Of a stretch of 28,386 bases of DNA, positions 9,274-20,941 are shown piece by piece; the first letter of the stretch is position 1; each line of letters begins with the position of its first letter. The stretch is from Gloeopeniophorella convolvens (taxonomy: Eukaryota; Basidiomycota; Agaricomycetes; Russulales). The notes under the pieces are model-generated. The model worked only from the letters and a program-made list of their open reading frames with translations. It made no database searches and had not been told where the DNA came from. Location: positions 1 to 28,386 of the forward strand of contig WTXD01000145.1 in NCBI GenBank assembly GCA_022496205.1, given 5' to 3'. Both the position numbers and the translations under genes were made by a program.

Positions 9274-12032
9274 CTCGGGAACCTGTGGAGGATGTGGAAG
9301 ATTGTTGGCGGGAATGTTGGGACGTCGGAAGGATACATCAGATGCGCCCGTATTCAGCGCGAGAATGTCGAAGACAGCAAATGGCGGGGCATGAACAGAT
9401 TAAAGACGCCCGAGCACGCTGCGTCCAGACAGTTGGGTGGAGCGGGGCCCATATGGTGTGCGCAATCGGGTTGACGAAGGTATGTTGAGAAGAGCTGAAT
9501 ACCTTCTCTAAATTAGAATCCCATAGTAAGTTGCAAGGATCAGATTACTGGAGTGATTTTATCGTAACGAGGCTTATAGGAAGTCAAAGTTGCAAGGACA
9601 TTCGACCGTTGTCTATTGCAAGAAGCCAGTCCTGATAAGATATGTTGCGTTTTACGTCTTGCATTTCGAATCCCATGAGACATTATGCGGAATGATTGGA
9701 GGACTACGATAGCCAGGTAAGGGCGCTCAGAGGGACGATCTTCCTTTGCTCCGACGGAAGAGACCGCGACAAACATGGGTGATAGATAATTATAGACAGA
9801 GAACAACGAAAATTTGATCCATGTAAATGTTTGAGGGTGGTGAAGAAGCAATTAGTTGTTCTACGGGATGAGCGCCACGATAGTAAATGGGTCCACTGGG
9901 CGTTGCACAGGAAGCGGGAGGATTGAATGTCCACTAGTCTTCCCGGCGAGCGAGATCTTTCCAGCCCCCAGAGCCACCGGGTAGGACTTGGAGTTCTTGA
10001 GATAAGTCCGTATGTGCATCAGAAACGGCCCAGTCGGCCTCCAAGTTCCGAGGAATCCCAAAAATTACTGAGTCAGAAAATAAAACGAGCTTTAGCACGG
10101 CATCCTGAGCGTTTTCCAGGCCAGTATCCTGGCGGAAATCCTTCGGTCTGCACGACACGCAAGCGAGTTGAGTCGGTTAATTGAACCAGAGCGACCAGAG
10201 CGCGGGTAGCGAGTCGAAATTATCGGAGTCCGTCTATGATATGAGTGGGAAACTGAAGGTCGCAGCAACGGCGCTAGCCACCCGAGCCGCCGGTCGGGCT
10301 GGTCACGGGACCTTCTCGCTTCACCTCATTTACCGGCACTCCCGGGTGACGCGAATCAGTGATCAAACGCTCATCATCATCTCGCCAGCGAGCTCGTCGC
10401 TCGTCGCCGTGACTCCATACACATCCTCCAGCAAGCCTTCCGCGACTCTTTGACTCTTCCCATGGAACTCCACAGGTTTTCTCTGCTATGCGCTCAATGT
10501 CCTGCTACCATCATGTTGTTGCATTAGAAGGTCATGCTATTTTCAGCAGCGCTACTGGGCCATGCCCACCATTATGGCCCACCATCCATGGCTCCTCCCT
10601 GCTCCTTACATACACCATCCGCGGTGGGCGTCGCACTATCCTCCGTACTGGTGGCTTCGTTCAGATGTGCAAGCCTGGCAGTGCAGGGCTATGAGTGATG
10701 ATCTCGCTGGAGGCTGGCCATCCCCGTGGCTGAGCTGTCTGCCTCCATACAGCGCGGTAGATAGATGACACTGGGAGCCCGAAACCGTTGCGCAGATCTT
10801 TGCTGATCATCCATCATGTCTTCCTATCCGCTAACGTGGGTTTCGTTCTCATGAGTTGTACCTCGGCTGACCCTGATTCAACGAAGAAGACTAGGTATTC
10901 TTGACCATCTTGCGCTTCGTGACGCCTCCTCTTTGGATCACCGCATTTGTACGACAGAGTCAGCTCTTTCGTTGTGAGTTAGATGGAATGAAAATACGAG
11001 GGGTGCGCTGGTATGACCCGTGCCTTGCGTGGCACTGTCGACACATGCATGTAAACAAGCGGTCCGAAGCAAGCTTTCAATCTACTCGATCTCTGTCAAT
11101 ACCCTGTAGAGTCCGCGGGGTTACAGATTGTACCTATCTACACGCAGATGATACCTGTGGCTCGGTCGAGGGGCTAGGGTTCATGGGAATGGGTAACCCC
11201 GCTCAGCTGGGCTGAGCACCTTCTGACTGCTGAAGCGCTGATGGACCGTCGTGTCAGTCAGGGCGAGCGGCGACATCGGATTGTTGGCTTATCCCGTCAG
11301 GCACCGCCCAGCAAAGAAGTGATCCTCTTTCATTTTATATTTCTCAATTGATTAGACCGTACAAACTAATCTCAGGCCTTCCCATTCCGAGTCGTATGTG
11401 GCCCGACGTGCCATTCTGTCTGACAGTCATGACAGTACGACTTCAAACCAACTTTTAACCGTGGTGCTCGCCTCCGGACAAATACGTAAGTATACTGGGA
11501 GGACCCATGGACGCCCCGGAAAAACCTATCAAGTGGACCTCTGCAGCGTTCTATTGGACCCGGGACCAGCTCCTCCTCTTTGAATATGAGATACTATAAG
11601 AGCACTTCTTCGACGTGTGATACTTGATGAACCATCGGTCTCTCGTACACAGGTGACCTGGCTTCGACACTTCGAGCGCCCAAGCGCCGCAACTTACCCA
11701 GGTGCGTATCATTCGCTCCCACTTGGTCTGTCACTGAGGCCAAGACTTGTTTTGATAGTGGGTTGTCTATTTTTTCCTCGATGCGCTCAACGCCCGACTC
11801 CGCGACAGGATTCATATCCAGATGCACGAGGCGTTGCCCACTTATCGGTGGGCGTGGCACGTTCACACGCCGAATGATGGCCACCACATTGGGGCATCAT
11901 CCGCACGATTATATGCGTACTTAAGAGCCAGTCACTAGGGGAGCGTGGTTCTCACCCCATCCTCGGCGTCTTGCCATCCACTGCCGTGCGCGGTACTGCA
12001 GCCTCACCTACTTCACGAGCTCGTCCGCCGCC
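9274..12032. other. 2.8 kb with no supportable gene
   Basis: Several overlapping frames of 60-105 codons occur on both strands, but none shows a family motif, a signal peptide or a consistent exon series. A minus-strand frame at 9851-9540 is the longest in AT-richer DNA and remains unassigned. Confidence 0.4.
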
Positions 12033-13478
12033 ATGTCCGACCAGGCTGCTGAGATCGCCGCGTTGTATCTCTCGTACAAAACGGCGGTGTATGACAACTT
12101 ATTCGTGGGGATGGTATTTGGTGAGTGCATAGATATCTTATGTTGGCCGAGCTTATTTGTACCATTAGGGGCATACGTCGTGCTCTATGCCGTCTCGGTC
12201 CATATACTTCTGTAAGATTCACTCCTTGATCAAAAAAGAGAACGTTCTCACCTTTCGGTTGCGACGATAGGAGGAAGCCTGGGTTCCTTTCCTCGACACC
12301 AAGGCTTTTCATGTTCGGCATCACGACCTTCATGTTTCTCCTGTCAATCATCGCGCTCGCGCTGGAAACAGCACTGGGGTTGCAGCAAATTATTCTTCAG
12401 CTTAACCCTACAAGCGGAGGCATCTGGTCGTCGAGTCGCACCAATGTTATCATTGCTGTCGGCGCGACTATCACACGCATCATGGTGGGCACCCCCATTG
12501 CCCATACTGCACCGACACTAAGTAGGAAGCAATATAGTACATCCTCAGCGACGTTGTCTGCGCCTGGCGTGCTGTCGTGCTATGGAACAGAGACAGACGC
12601 GTCATCGCCATTCTTTTACTCTTTATTCTCGGCACTATGGGTGCGTATGGGTCACCGAGGACGTTCATTATCCACTTATCGAATCTCCTGCTTCTAGCTG
12701 CCGCTGGATCCGATCTCGGTCTTAGCCTGGTCCCTCTGTTCAACCCATCCCACCAAAGCATCCAGGACTCTAGCAATACCAAGCTTGGAGAGCGCGCAAT
12801 GATCATGGTTGGCCCGACGTTGGGCACGAACCTGCTCTCTACGGGACTCATCGCATGGAAGGCTTGGTGCGTGTTGGCGGATCCTTTCCGCCTCGTTCTG
12901 ATCACGCCTTCTTTAGGCAACATCGCGTTTCCGTCCGGAAACACTTGGGCGATGGAAGCGCTCCCATCAGGGTTGAAAAGATTCTCGCGCTGCTCATCGA
13001 GTCCGGATTTGTGTACTGCTGCCTCTGGGTGAGTCCTGTCTATAGTGGGAGAATCTATCTCGGGGACTTACGGCGCCGGCGCAGATTCTATACCTCATCT
13101 CAGCTTTCCGCGTGTTCCCCGAGCCCGGATTCACCATTATGGACGCTGTCTTGCTCTTCGCTTCGGTGAGTTCCGCGGACGCTCCACGGTTGTCACAGGG
13201 CCGGGCCGCTGACGCTGACTCGTGCTGTGCAGGGATTGTACCCGACCCTCATCGTCATCCTGGTCTGTATGCAGAAGAGCCCTGTCGACTACTACTCGAC
13301 CTACTCGACTGGGATCCAGTTCGCGACTGTACCGGTAGTCGACACGCAGAAGGCAAGCGTCGTGCAGCAACAGCAGCACATATACTCCATCCGCCGCGAG
13401 TACCTGTCTGACTCTGACACGCAAGTACCGTCTGCAACGTTCGGGAAGGCGTTAGATGGCAGTGAAAAGAGCGTGTAA
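12033..13478 (+). CDS. Seven-transmembrane protein of the expanded Agaricomycete family
   Basis: Eight exons join cleanly: 12033-12120, 12169-12211, 12271-12484, 12538-12640, 12698-12866, 12917-13028, 13085-13165 and 13233-13478, giving 351 residues with every intron 48-67 nt. The N-terminus is short and outside-type (MSDQAAEIAALYLSYK). Seven hydrophobic helices follow: VGMVFGAYVVLYAVSVHILL, FGITTFMFLLSIIALALE, a third ending in ILSDVVCAWRAVVLW, VIAILLLFILGTM, a fifth around MIMVGPTLGTNLLSTGLIAW, a sixth around VYCCLWILYLISAF, and a seventh around LYPTLIVILVCM. The SDxxxxWRxxVLW motif at the end of helix 3 is typical of the large, functionally uncharacterised seven-helix family of mushroom fungi. 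It is not a Ste3 pheromone receptor by its pattern. A hydrophilic C-tail of about 60 residues follows. The gene converges on the amidase gene. Confidence 0.85.
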
Positions 13479-13742
13479 TCCACTGCTGGAGTCCAGCTGT
13501 TATATGTACCGAGTGCGATCTACACCGTCGCTCATTTGTGTAATCTTCAAGTCTGTCTCACGTCGTAGTCTAGGCTGATATTATTATACGAATAACATGG
13601 CATCTACCGGTTGTCCTGGCAGCTCCACGGAAGTCGAAAATACATGGACCGAATGTGAAAGGAACGGCACTAATAGTTGTAGGTTATAGACGCCAGGTAT
13701 GTTGCCATTGGGCAGACCGCGCTGGTCGCTACATAATAAAGC

Positions 13743-15957
13743 TCAGCTAGAAATTCCCGTCTGTTTGCTTGGCTCCCACTCCCCGGGACCAAACCCGCGC
13801 GGCCCCAAGGCGTCATCCACAACATGCATCATGGCAAGGACGCGCTCCTCCTCCCAAGGGCGCCCAACGATCTGTATCCCCACAGGCAAGCCATGCATCG
13901 CCTTGGGGTTGTATGCGCCCTTTGGCCCATACATGTCCTTCTCGATGAGCTTCGAGCCCGATCCTGGGCCGTTGCGCCATGCATCTGACAACGCATCCTT
14001 CTCCGCGTCGACGCGAGTGACGGGAACAACGCCGACCGGGCTGTCGACGATGTTGTACAGGATGGTGGCCGCAGCAAGCGGTGAAAGAGTGTCGCACCCG
14101 CCGTGCGGTACCGCAGGCAGGGCTTGTACCGGGGCCAGAATCGCGTCGAAGGTTTGTCCGTCCGCTTGTGGGCCCCAGACCGCGGCACGCCAGCGCCGCT
14201 CGAATGCGAGTTTTTCAGCGGTGAGGTCGTAGTATTGCCTCACGGGTTTGACGTGGGATCGGGATAGCAAGCGCGCGAATATTTCATCACCAACAAAGGT
14301 ACGGGCAACCCAGCCAACCAGCGAGAGAACGAAAGCTATGGTCGCAGTCAGAACGAACGTCATAACTCCGAGCGAGGAGACAGGGATAGACTTTGCACGC
14401 ACAGGGAAGTCTTGGTCCGAGCGTCACCAAGAAGAGAGTTGATTCCTGTTGAGAACGCATAGTAGGTGAGACGTGAATGTCACAAGTTCTGAGGAGACAA
14501 AGTGTACCTTCTTATCTGGCCCCAAGTGAGAAAGCATCGTTTTGTAGCCGTCCGCTGATGTTAAGGAAGTGAAAAGCTCCATTGCGTGCAGTGCTGGAAT
14601 GGAGAATCAGTAAAGGTTCCAGCGTGATATTGTAAGTCGTACGTTCTGGTGGCTGAAACTCGATACATTCATGCCCGGCACCGCGCAGTTTCTCGACAGC
14701 CTCTAACACTGCGCGTTGGCACGCTGGAGAACCCTTCACAAGACCATCTGTAACAATTCTAGTCAGCACTATGGAAACGTAAATGTGGATCATCCAACCA
14801 GAGAGATAGTACGCGAATCTGAGCTTCTGGGGGAGCTCAACGTCGAGATACGGTATAGGTGGAGGGAACTGAGCGTCGCCGCGAGCGCCAAATAGGACCC
14901 TCGCCGCGAGCTCTAAGTCTGCTACCGAACGAGCCAGCGGACCTGAAACAACATCTATAGCCTGGAAGCCAGGGTTCGGGTCTGGCGAGGCTAAGTCAAT
15001 GACATGAGCAACGTAGAGCGATTATTACGCACCCCTGGCCCCTTCACAAGAGATGCGCCCGTGCCCGGGCTTGAGGCCGTATATTCCACAGTATCCAGAA
15101 GGTGTACGAATGCTGCCACCGATGTCCGTACCCATCCCGAGCGCTGATCCGTCTGCAGCCAGCAGAGCCCCTTCGCCACCCGACGAGCCGCCGCTCGTAT
15201 GTGCGGCGCTCCATGGGTTCAGCGTGCGGCCCCAGAGCGGGTTGACACTCTCGAACGCAAGCATGGTCTGGGGAACATTCGTTTTGGCGATCAACACCCC
15301 ACCTGCAGCTTTCAGGGTGGCATAAATCTGTTGGTGTCAAGTCAAAATTCATCTTGAATTGGTTCGGCCGCAACGCATATACGCACGACCGAGTCCGAGG
15401 TAGCAGGCTTGTTTGCCCATTGGGTATAACCAATGGTGCCGTCATACCCGGCCACATCAACTGCGGGTACGTCAGCCTATATGATGACCTCAACCGGCTT
15501 GGTAAACATACATAGGTCCTTGAGGCTAAACGGCACACCATGCAGCGGCCCCCGCAGCTTCCCCGTTGCAGTGAAATCTCGGTCCAGCTCTCGAGCCACC
15601 TCACGTGCATCATCGAAGAGGACTGCAAAAGGTTGATAGGGCTGGACTCTACAAAGAGAGCAATACGCACTTTCGGTCAGGCAGTTCGTCGCAGCATGAG
15701 CCTGTGCCGCGCGAGCGATGTACGCTTCTACTACCTCCGCCGCCGTCCACTCTCCTTTTTTGATTCGTTGAACGATTTGCGTCGCTTTATCAAGGTTGGA
15801 ATGACAGGCACACATCGCAAAACCTGAGAAACGGACCTGTGGCATCTGTGAACTGCTTGTGTTCAGGTTGGAAAGCTGAAGCGCTCGCCAGCGCATCGGC
15901 GCGCTCCTTGAGCTTCTTGTCGATGATAGGACGGGCCGAAGATTCGAAAGGCCACAT
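13743..15957 (-). CDS. Amidase-signature hydrolase, fatty acid amide hydrolase type
   Basis: Ten exons give an uninterrupted 574-residue protein: 15957-15837, 15784-15671, 15622-15512, 15460-15387, 15327-15033, 14981-14799, 14747-14643, 14593-14508, 14445-14403 and 14335-13743. The amidase signature fold hydrolyses amide bonds with a Ser-Ser-Lys triad, and all three are present. Lys113 is in GPLHGVPFSLKD, Ser188 in TSGGSSGGEGALL, and Ser212 in GTDIGGSIRTPS. The 24-residue spacing of the two serines equals that in mammalian FAAH (217/241). Length and C-terminal motifs (TILYNIVDSPVGVVPVTRVD, GLPVGIQIVGRPWEEERVL) match fungal FAAH-like or acetamidase-like proteins. The start MWPFESSARPIIDKKLKERA is typical of them. 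There is no N-terminal membrane anchor. The natural substrate cannot be read from sequence. The donor of intron 6 (GTTGGA) is unusual but is forced by the protein pattern. Confidence 0.9.
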
Positions 15958-16486
15958 GCTGAAAACGGATGAGAATCAGGCTCAATGGAATACTTAGTCC
16001 TCCTTGTGCAATGGGAAGGATCGTGCGGATCGTGCTCGTCTCTGCGGTTGAAACGTTGAAAGTGGGAAGCTGAGGACGCGACCGTGACTACGCGTATTTA
16101 ACTGGTCTACCGCCGAAGTCCCACGCTTCAAGCGACGGTGCGATGCTATTGAGTATGCCAGCCCTGAAGGATATGTGAAGTTGATATACTTAGGAGTTGA
16201 TACAAGGCCCTATTAGCCGCGGATGGTGGTGAGCCGCAACCTCGCGCCGAGTCTGAGTCTGGCCAGCCGCGGCGCAACAAGGCGGGCCGAGGCTTGGTGC
16301 GCGTGCAGGCTCGATCGTCCGGATGTGAGCGCTTGTCATCCCCAGTCCAAGCCAGTCCAACCTCGCCGTGACTTATAACTTATTTACAGGAAGCACGGAA
16401 TGAAGCTCGTTCGTGGACATACTCAGTATGTGACAAGGTGCATCCATCTCCCGTCTGTTGGAACCCGGCGCGGCAGGCCCGGTCAC
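15958..16486. other. Amidase upstream region
   Basis: No gene is seen. A short GC-rich stretch at about 16240-16330 separates the amidase promoter from the duplicated P3 segment. Confidence 0.4.
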
Positions 16487-16644
16487 GTCCACCAAGTTGA
16501 CTAGATTTTCATACATGATCCACAACCTTCCACCACAGAACATGGTAATTTATTCGAGCACAATTTCCAGCACAAGTCCAGATTCTTCTTTCAGTTAGAC
16601 TTCAGTAGGTTCCCCACATCCTCTGACTCATGACCCGGGGCACT

Positions 16645-16852
16645 TTACCATGGGTTATCAGCCACTCCGTCCGACCAAGGTCCGTCCTTAACGGGAGCAA
16701 CAGCGGCCGCAGCTAATACGGGCGACACACGTCAGTAGGCAGCTATGGCAGCTTCAGTGGAGACACTCACCCTCAGCACCTTTGTAAGGAGCAGGCGAGG
16801 CAGCCGCAAGGGCGATGACGGCGAAGAAGAAAGAGACGAAGAGGCCGCGCAT
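16645..16852 (-). CDS. Small secreted peptide precursor P3 (duplicated with P4)
   Basis: Exon 1 is 16852-16771 and exon 2 is 16712-16645, with a 58 nt intron (GTGAGT ... ATTAG), giving 49 residues. The leader MRGLFVSFFFAVIALAAA is a strong signal peptide with cleavage expected before SPAPYKGAE. The intron is phase 1 after Ala-Glu. Exon 2 encodes a 21-residue peptide that starts AAAVAPVKDGPW and ends VADNPW. There is no cysteine, CaaX box or dibasic site. TATAAAG lies 82 nt upstream. The paralogue P4 shares the whole of exon 1 and most of the intron, but its exon 2 diverges after AAAV. Function unknown; a RiPP-type precursor or a plain secreted peptide are both possible. Confidence 0.75.
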
Positions 16853-16933
16853 GTTGAGTGTTAGTGGTAAGAGATGAGGCGTGCTCGAGTCAGGTGTGAC
16901 CGGTGCTGAGAGTGTGAAGGTGATGGCTCTGTC

Positions 16934-16940
16934 CTTTATA
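16934..16940 (-). promoter_or_regulatory. TATA box of P3
   Basis: Minus-strand TATAAAG, 82 nt upstream of the ATG at 16852, flanked by CTGCAGCA as in P4. Confidence 0.6.
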
Positions 16941-18064
16941 TGCTGCAGAGTGTACAGTGTAGCATATTCTATGCAGGACTCCGGAGAGATAGCACGGAAG
17001 GAGAACTCGAGCAAACGATTGAACGCTAGGAGCCGCGCTATCTCATCTCGTACCAAGAAGTTCCCAGTGTCAGTACTAGATGGTAATAGCATAGAAGAGT
17101 GAGGAGTGAAGGCCGCCGCGGAGCCGCCCATACAGCTTCCTTTCAATTCAGCGAATAGTCCTTCCTCACGTCCAGGAGTACGCGGTACGAAGCCCGATAC
17201 AGTTCAGACAGCCAGAGTGCACGTGGCGGAGAAACTATGGCGGCGTGACTAGAACGTGAGGACTATGCATGACGCCGCACTAGAGTCGACCCCCTTTATC
17301 CAACTTGATGGACTTTTCCGCCAGTGACCAACCTCTTCTGCGAACTGAAAGGTGTGTGAATCATCGAAGTCGCCGAAGCATCGAGGACGTCAAAGGCGAT
17401 GTTAACGCAGGGAGGCGTTCCGTATGCCAAGCAGGGGCTCATAAACTGCAAGCCAAGCACATAGACATTGTATAAGCCAAAAAGATGTCCTGATACCGTC
17501 GGACGATAGGGGCGGCGTAGCCGCCTGCGCGAGGAGAGAGGAAGAGAGTTCGGGCGCTTACCCCATTACCTTCCCGGCCCGTCAGGTCTACGCTATGTGC
17601 CCGTAATATGACCCTGCCGTCCCGTGACTCTGCCCTTCCTCGCCTCGAGATTCCTATTCCAACGACCAGCAAGTTTAATGGAAAGGCGAGATAAACGACT
17701 GTGTGTTGTGACGAGAACCTGGGATACTGCACTACGATAAGACAGTAGAGAAGCAGGAGCGAAGCAGGCGGGCGGGCCAGCAGGAACAGTCAGTGTCATT
17801 GCACAAACGGCTGTTGACGGTAGAACGTCCGGTTTTCTATTCTGGCAGGGTGTGTTGTGCGTATTACGATGCCGTGGTCGTAGGAGAGAACGCAACCTTT
17901 CTGAGAGAGATCCTGAGGATTGATAACCATTAGAACTTCATCAGAACAGTGCGTCCATCGAGGCGGCTATCAGCCACATTGCCTAGCTATCGTCATTATG
18001 TATATGCTGAAAAATTGGCCCCCAGTAGGAGCAAAACGTTTGACTCGCCTCGAGGAAAAGAAAC

Positions 18065-18632
18065 TTAAGAGCCGGACCGGTGGCGCGATAGCGGGCGAGA
18101 ACGACGCGAGCGAGAGAGCGAGAGCGCGGACGCGACAAAGAGAAGGCGCGTAGCGACAATGGGGACCCCAGAGGCGATGGTGCTGCAGGGCTCCCGACTT
18201 GCCTGCCGCCGCTGAAAAGAGGATCGTTCCGGAGGCCACCCCCCAAATGGCGATCCCCGGGAAAGTGAACCGTGCAAACTCGTCTCCGCGCGAGATTCGT
18301 GCGTATTAATATTAGGACTTTGCGCGGCATGTACGAATACTAGTACAATCAACTCACCTTCGTCCAAAGCGTCTTGTAGGTCCTCGCCATCCCCCAGCGC
18401 GTGTAGCCGCCGTCGCTTAGGAGATGCCGAAGGGACATCTTCTCTTGCATGTTTTTGTGTAGCGAGCGCGCGCGCGCGCGTTGGCGGCGCTCGTTCTCTT
18501 CGTCTGCTTTCCGCGCAATTTCTTGCTCTAGATGCAACCGTACGGTTCTCGGGAGCTGCAAGAGAGGTGGATCGAATGGCATGCACCCTTGACAGTCACA
18601 GTGACGGGGATGAAGTCGTACTTGGGCGGCAT
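18065..18632 (-). CDS. Hypothetical charge-rich small protein
   Basis: A three-exon model (18632-18594, 18555-18358, 18211-18065) keeps phase 0 throughout and gives 127 residues. It starts MPPKYDFIPVTVT. A strongly charged helix follows (HLEQEIARKADEENERRQRA), then the conserved-looking SLRHLLSDGGYTRWGMARTY and KTLWTK. The last exon encodes a hydrophobic stretch (GVPIVATRLLFVASALSL) and an Arg/Ser-rich tail. Exon 2 has the best coding character and ends at a perfect GTGAGT donor. Exon 1 uses a weak GTCAAG donor, and intron 2 is 146 nt, so the ends are tentative. No family is recognised. The gene sits between the two copies of the P3/P4 duplication on the same strand. Confidence 0.5.
18466..18480. 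repeat. Alternating GC dinucleotide tract
   Basis: A 15 nt run of alternating G and C lies inside exon 2 of the hypothetical gene and encodes part of an Arg-Ala repeat. Confidence 0.8.
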
Positions 18633-19031
18633 GGCGAGGATGCGAGGTGGATATGACTTGGGGGCTACAGCAAGGTCGCGACTTCGCGAAACCGGTGGAC
18701 TACGGCCCCTTGGTCCTTGAAGCTTGAGTGACCGAGCCTGCCGCGCCGGATCTCAACGTCAACAGGCTAGCGATGAATGCATCTTCCGTCACATAGGTCC
18801 ACGGACGAGCTTCATTCCATACTCCCTTAGAACAGTTGATTGAAGTCACGGCGAGCCTGCATTATGCATGCGCACCACACTGGATATCATCGATCGACAA
18901 TTCCGGACGGGATCTATGACCGAATTGTTGGAATGTGTTTCGGGCCGGGTGTTAAAATAAGCTGGGCGTACTTTCTCAGCACGTGGAGAGGTCGCGTCGC
19001 GCAAACTCCGGGAACGAAGGCCCGCGAAGCG
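18633..19031. other. Spacer between the hypothetical gene and duplicated copy 2
   Basis: No gene, RNA or repeat is seen here. It probably holds the promoter of the 18632 gene and the 3' flank of P4. Confidence 0.4.
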
Positions 19032-19201
19032 CGTCTACCAAATTGACTACATATATTTTTATGCATGGTCCACAACCTTCGCATGGCAATTCATTCAACC
19101 ATAATTTCCTACACCAGATCTAGCTAACCAGACTGTTCTTCCAGTCAGACCTCAGCAGGCTTCCCACATCCTTCGGCTCGTGGCCCGGGGCACTTTCCCC
19201 A

Positions 19202-19394
19202 TCACCACGGGGCGGAGACGACGCTGTCTTCAACAGGAACAACAGCGGCCGCAGCTAATACGGGCGACAGATGTCAGTAGGCAGCTATGGCGGTTTCAGT
19301 GGAGACACTCACCCTCAGCACCTTTGTAAGGAGCAGGCGAGGCAGCCGCAAGGGCGATGACGGCGAAGAAGAAAGAGACGAAGAGGCCGCGCAT
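19202..19394 (-). CDS. Small secreted peptide precursor P4 (duplicated with P3)
   Basis: Exon 1 is 19394-19313 and exon 2 is 19254-19202, with a 58 nt intron, giving 44 residues. Exon 1 is identical to that of P3, so the leader is the same. Exon 2 begins like P3 (AAAV) and then reads VPVEDSVVSAPW before TGA. The mature product is therefore shorter and more acidic than P3, although both end in Pro-Trp. TATATAAAG begins 81 nt upstream of the ATG. Conserved leader with a changed C-terminal peptide is what one expects of a precursor family under diversification. Confidence 0.75.
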
Positions 19395-19474
19395 GTTGAG
19401 TGTTAGTGGTAAGAGATGAGGCGTGCTCGAGTCAGGTGTGACCGGTGCTGAGAGTGTGAAGCGATGGCTCTGCC

Positions 19475-19483
19475 CTTTATATA
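19475..19483 (-). promoter_or_regulatory. TATA box of P4
   Basis: Minus-strand TATATAAAG, 81 nt upstream of the ATG at 19394. Confidence 0.6.
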
Positions 19484-20427
19484 CTGCAGAGAGTCCAGTG
19501 TAGCTTATTCCATGCAGGACGAGTCCGGAGAGATAGCATGGAAGGTAAACTCGAGCAAGAATTGGACGCTAGGAGCGGCGCTACCTCTCCTCGGTCGTGA
19601 TGCCGTACCAAGATGTTCCCAGGAAAAGTCGATGGCAATGACATAGAAGAGAGAGGAGCGAAGGCCGCAGCGGGGCCGCAGACACAGCTTCTTTCCGGTT
19701 CAGCGAACACTCCTTCCTCGTGCTCGGGAACGCGGTCACACGAAACCCGGTACACTTCAGAATGTCAGAGTGCACATGACGGAGAGACTATGGTGGCGTG
19801 TACTAGTCTGATTCGATCCCCTTTGTCTGACGTGATGGGCTTTCTCCGCCAGTGACCGACCCTTTCTGCAGGCTGAGGAGCGTGGGATAATCGAAGTTGC
19901 CGAAGCCATCAAGGACATCACAGGCGATGCTGAAGCAGGAAGACGTTCCGTATGAGCAGGGGCCCAGAAGCTGCAAGCCAAGTACATAGATATTGTACTA
20001 GCCAATCAAACTTCTTGATACCGTCGAGTGACCAGCACGTTATACTTTCAGAGGGGAGAACAGCAAGTCCGATGGAAAGGCGAGGTAAGACTGCGTGGTA
20101 TGCACGTTGAATACCACGTTACGATAAGAGAGTAAAGAAGCAGAATCGAAGCGGTAGGAACAGTCGATGTCATTGCCCAAATAGCTGCTGGCGATGGAAC
20201 CTCCAATTGTTGTACTCTGGCAGGGAGTGTCGTGCGTAGTACAATGCCGCGGTTGTAGGAGAGAACCCAACCTTTCTGGACGGGTTCCTGAGGACTGGTC
20301 ACAAACCAAGGGTCTTGAGCCAGCAGAACAATGTCGCGTCCTTCGAAATCGCTGTCAGCCTACATCGCCCAGTTATCGCCCTTATGTCTGTGCCGAAACC
20401 TTCGGCCCCAGTAGGAGCAAAGCATTC

Positions 20428-20941
20428 AGGCACGGTCGTAAGGTGATGGGGCTTCGGAACTCCCGACTTGTACGGTCACTTCGGAGACAAAAGGTGCGTA
20501 TACGTGAATCCAGCCACAGATTAGTACGTACCCTTGCAGAAGGGGACCGCCTGGAAGAATCAGTGGTCGAGCTGAATTGAAGTGCCAAAGCTTGCGGGAA
20601 CAAACATTTACGTAAGCAGGGCCCGCTCCTCGCACGTGACTCGGGCAAAGCGATACGGTTGGGAGTCAAGTCCGACCTCGATGTCGTTCCGGACTGCCCT
20701 GAGCTTGCACACAGCTATACTACCCACAAAATGCTGCGAACGACTAACCCATCACATCGATCGACACCAGTAACGCGAACAATGACCAAATTATTGCACA
20801 ACGAAATAGTCCATTCCGACCAAGTACCCATAACCACTGACGACGGGTCTTACAACAGCTTTCGGTCAATGCGCTGCTTCAATGGCTTGCGCATCCCAGC
20901 TTCTGCGGCTCTCGCTCATACGACACGCCGGTTTACTGCAT
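20428..20941. other. Intergenic between copy 2 and P5
   Basis: No supportable gene or repeat beyond the end of the duplicated segment. Confidence 0.4.

Larger units (their letters stand above)
16487..18040. repeat. Duplicated segment, copy 1 (carries P3)
   Basis: By eye this segment aligns with 19032-20427 in direct orientation. Near-identity covers exon 1 and the intron of the peptide gene. Patchier but clear similarity extends through about 1.1 kb of upstream DNA, for example GCAAGCCAAG(C/T)ACATAGA at about 17450 and 19975, and CCCCAGTAGGAGCAAA at about 18020 and 20406. Copy 1 is longer by about 150 nt around 17500-17650. Edges are approximate. Confidence 0.8.
19032..20427. repeat. Duplicated segment, copy 2 (carries P4)
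   Basis: Direct repeat of 16487-18040, displaced by about 2.54 kb at the peptide gene and about 2.39 kb at the far end because copy 2 lacks roughly 150 nt. It includes the P4 gene and its long upstream region. Confidence 0.8.

Noticed and set aside
12033..13478. Ste3-type pheromone receptor
   Set aside because: The helix pattern and the SDxxxxWRxxVLW motif fit the other large Agaricomycete seven-helix family, and Ste3 hallmarks were not seen.
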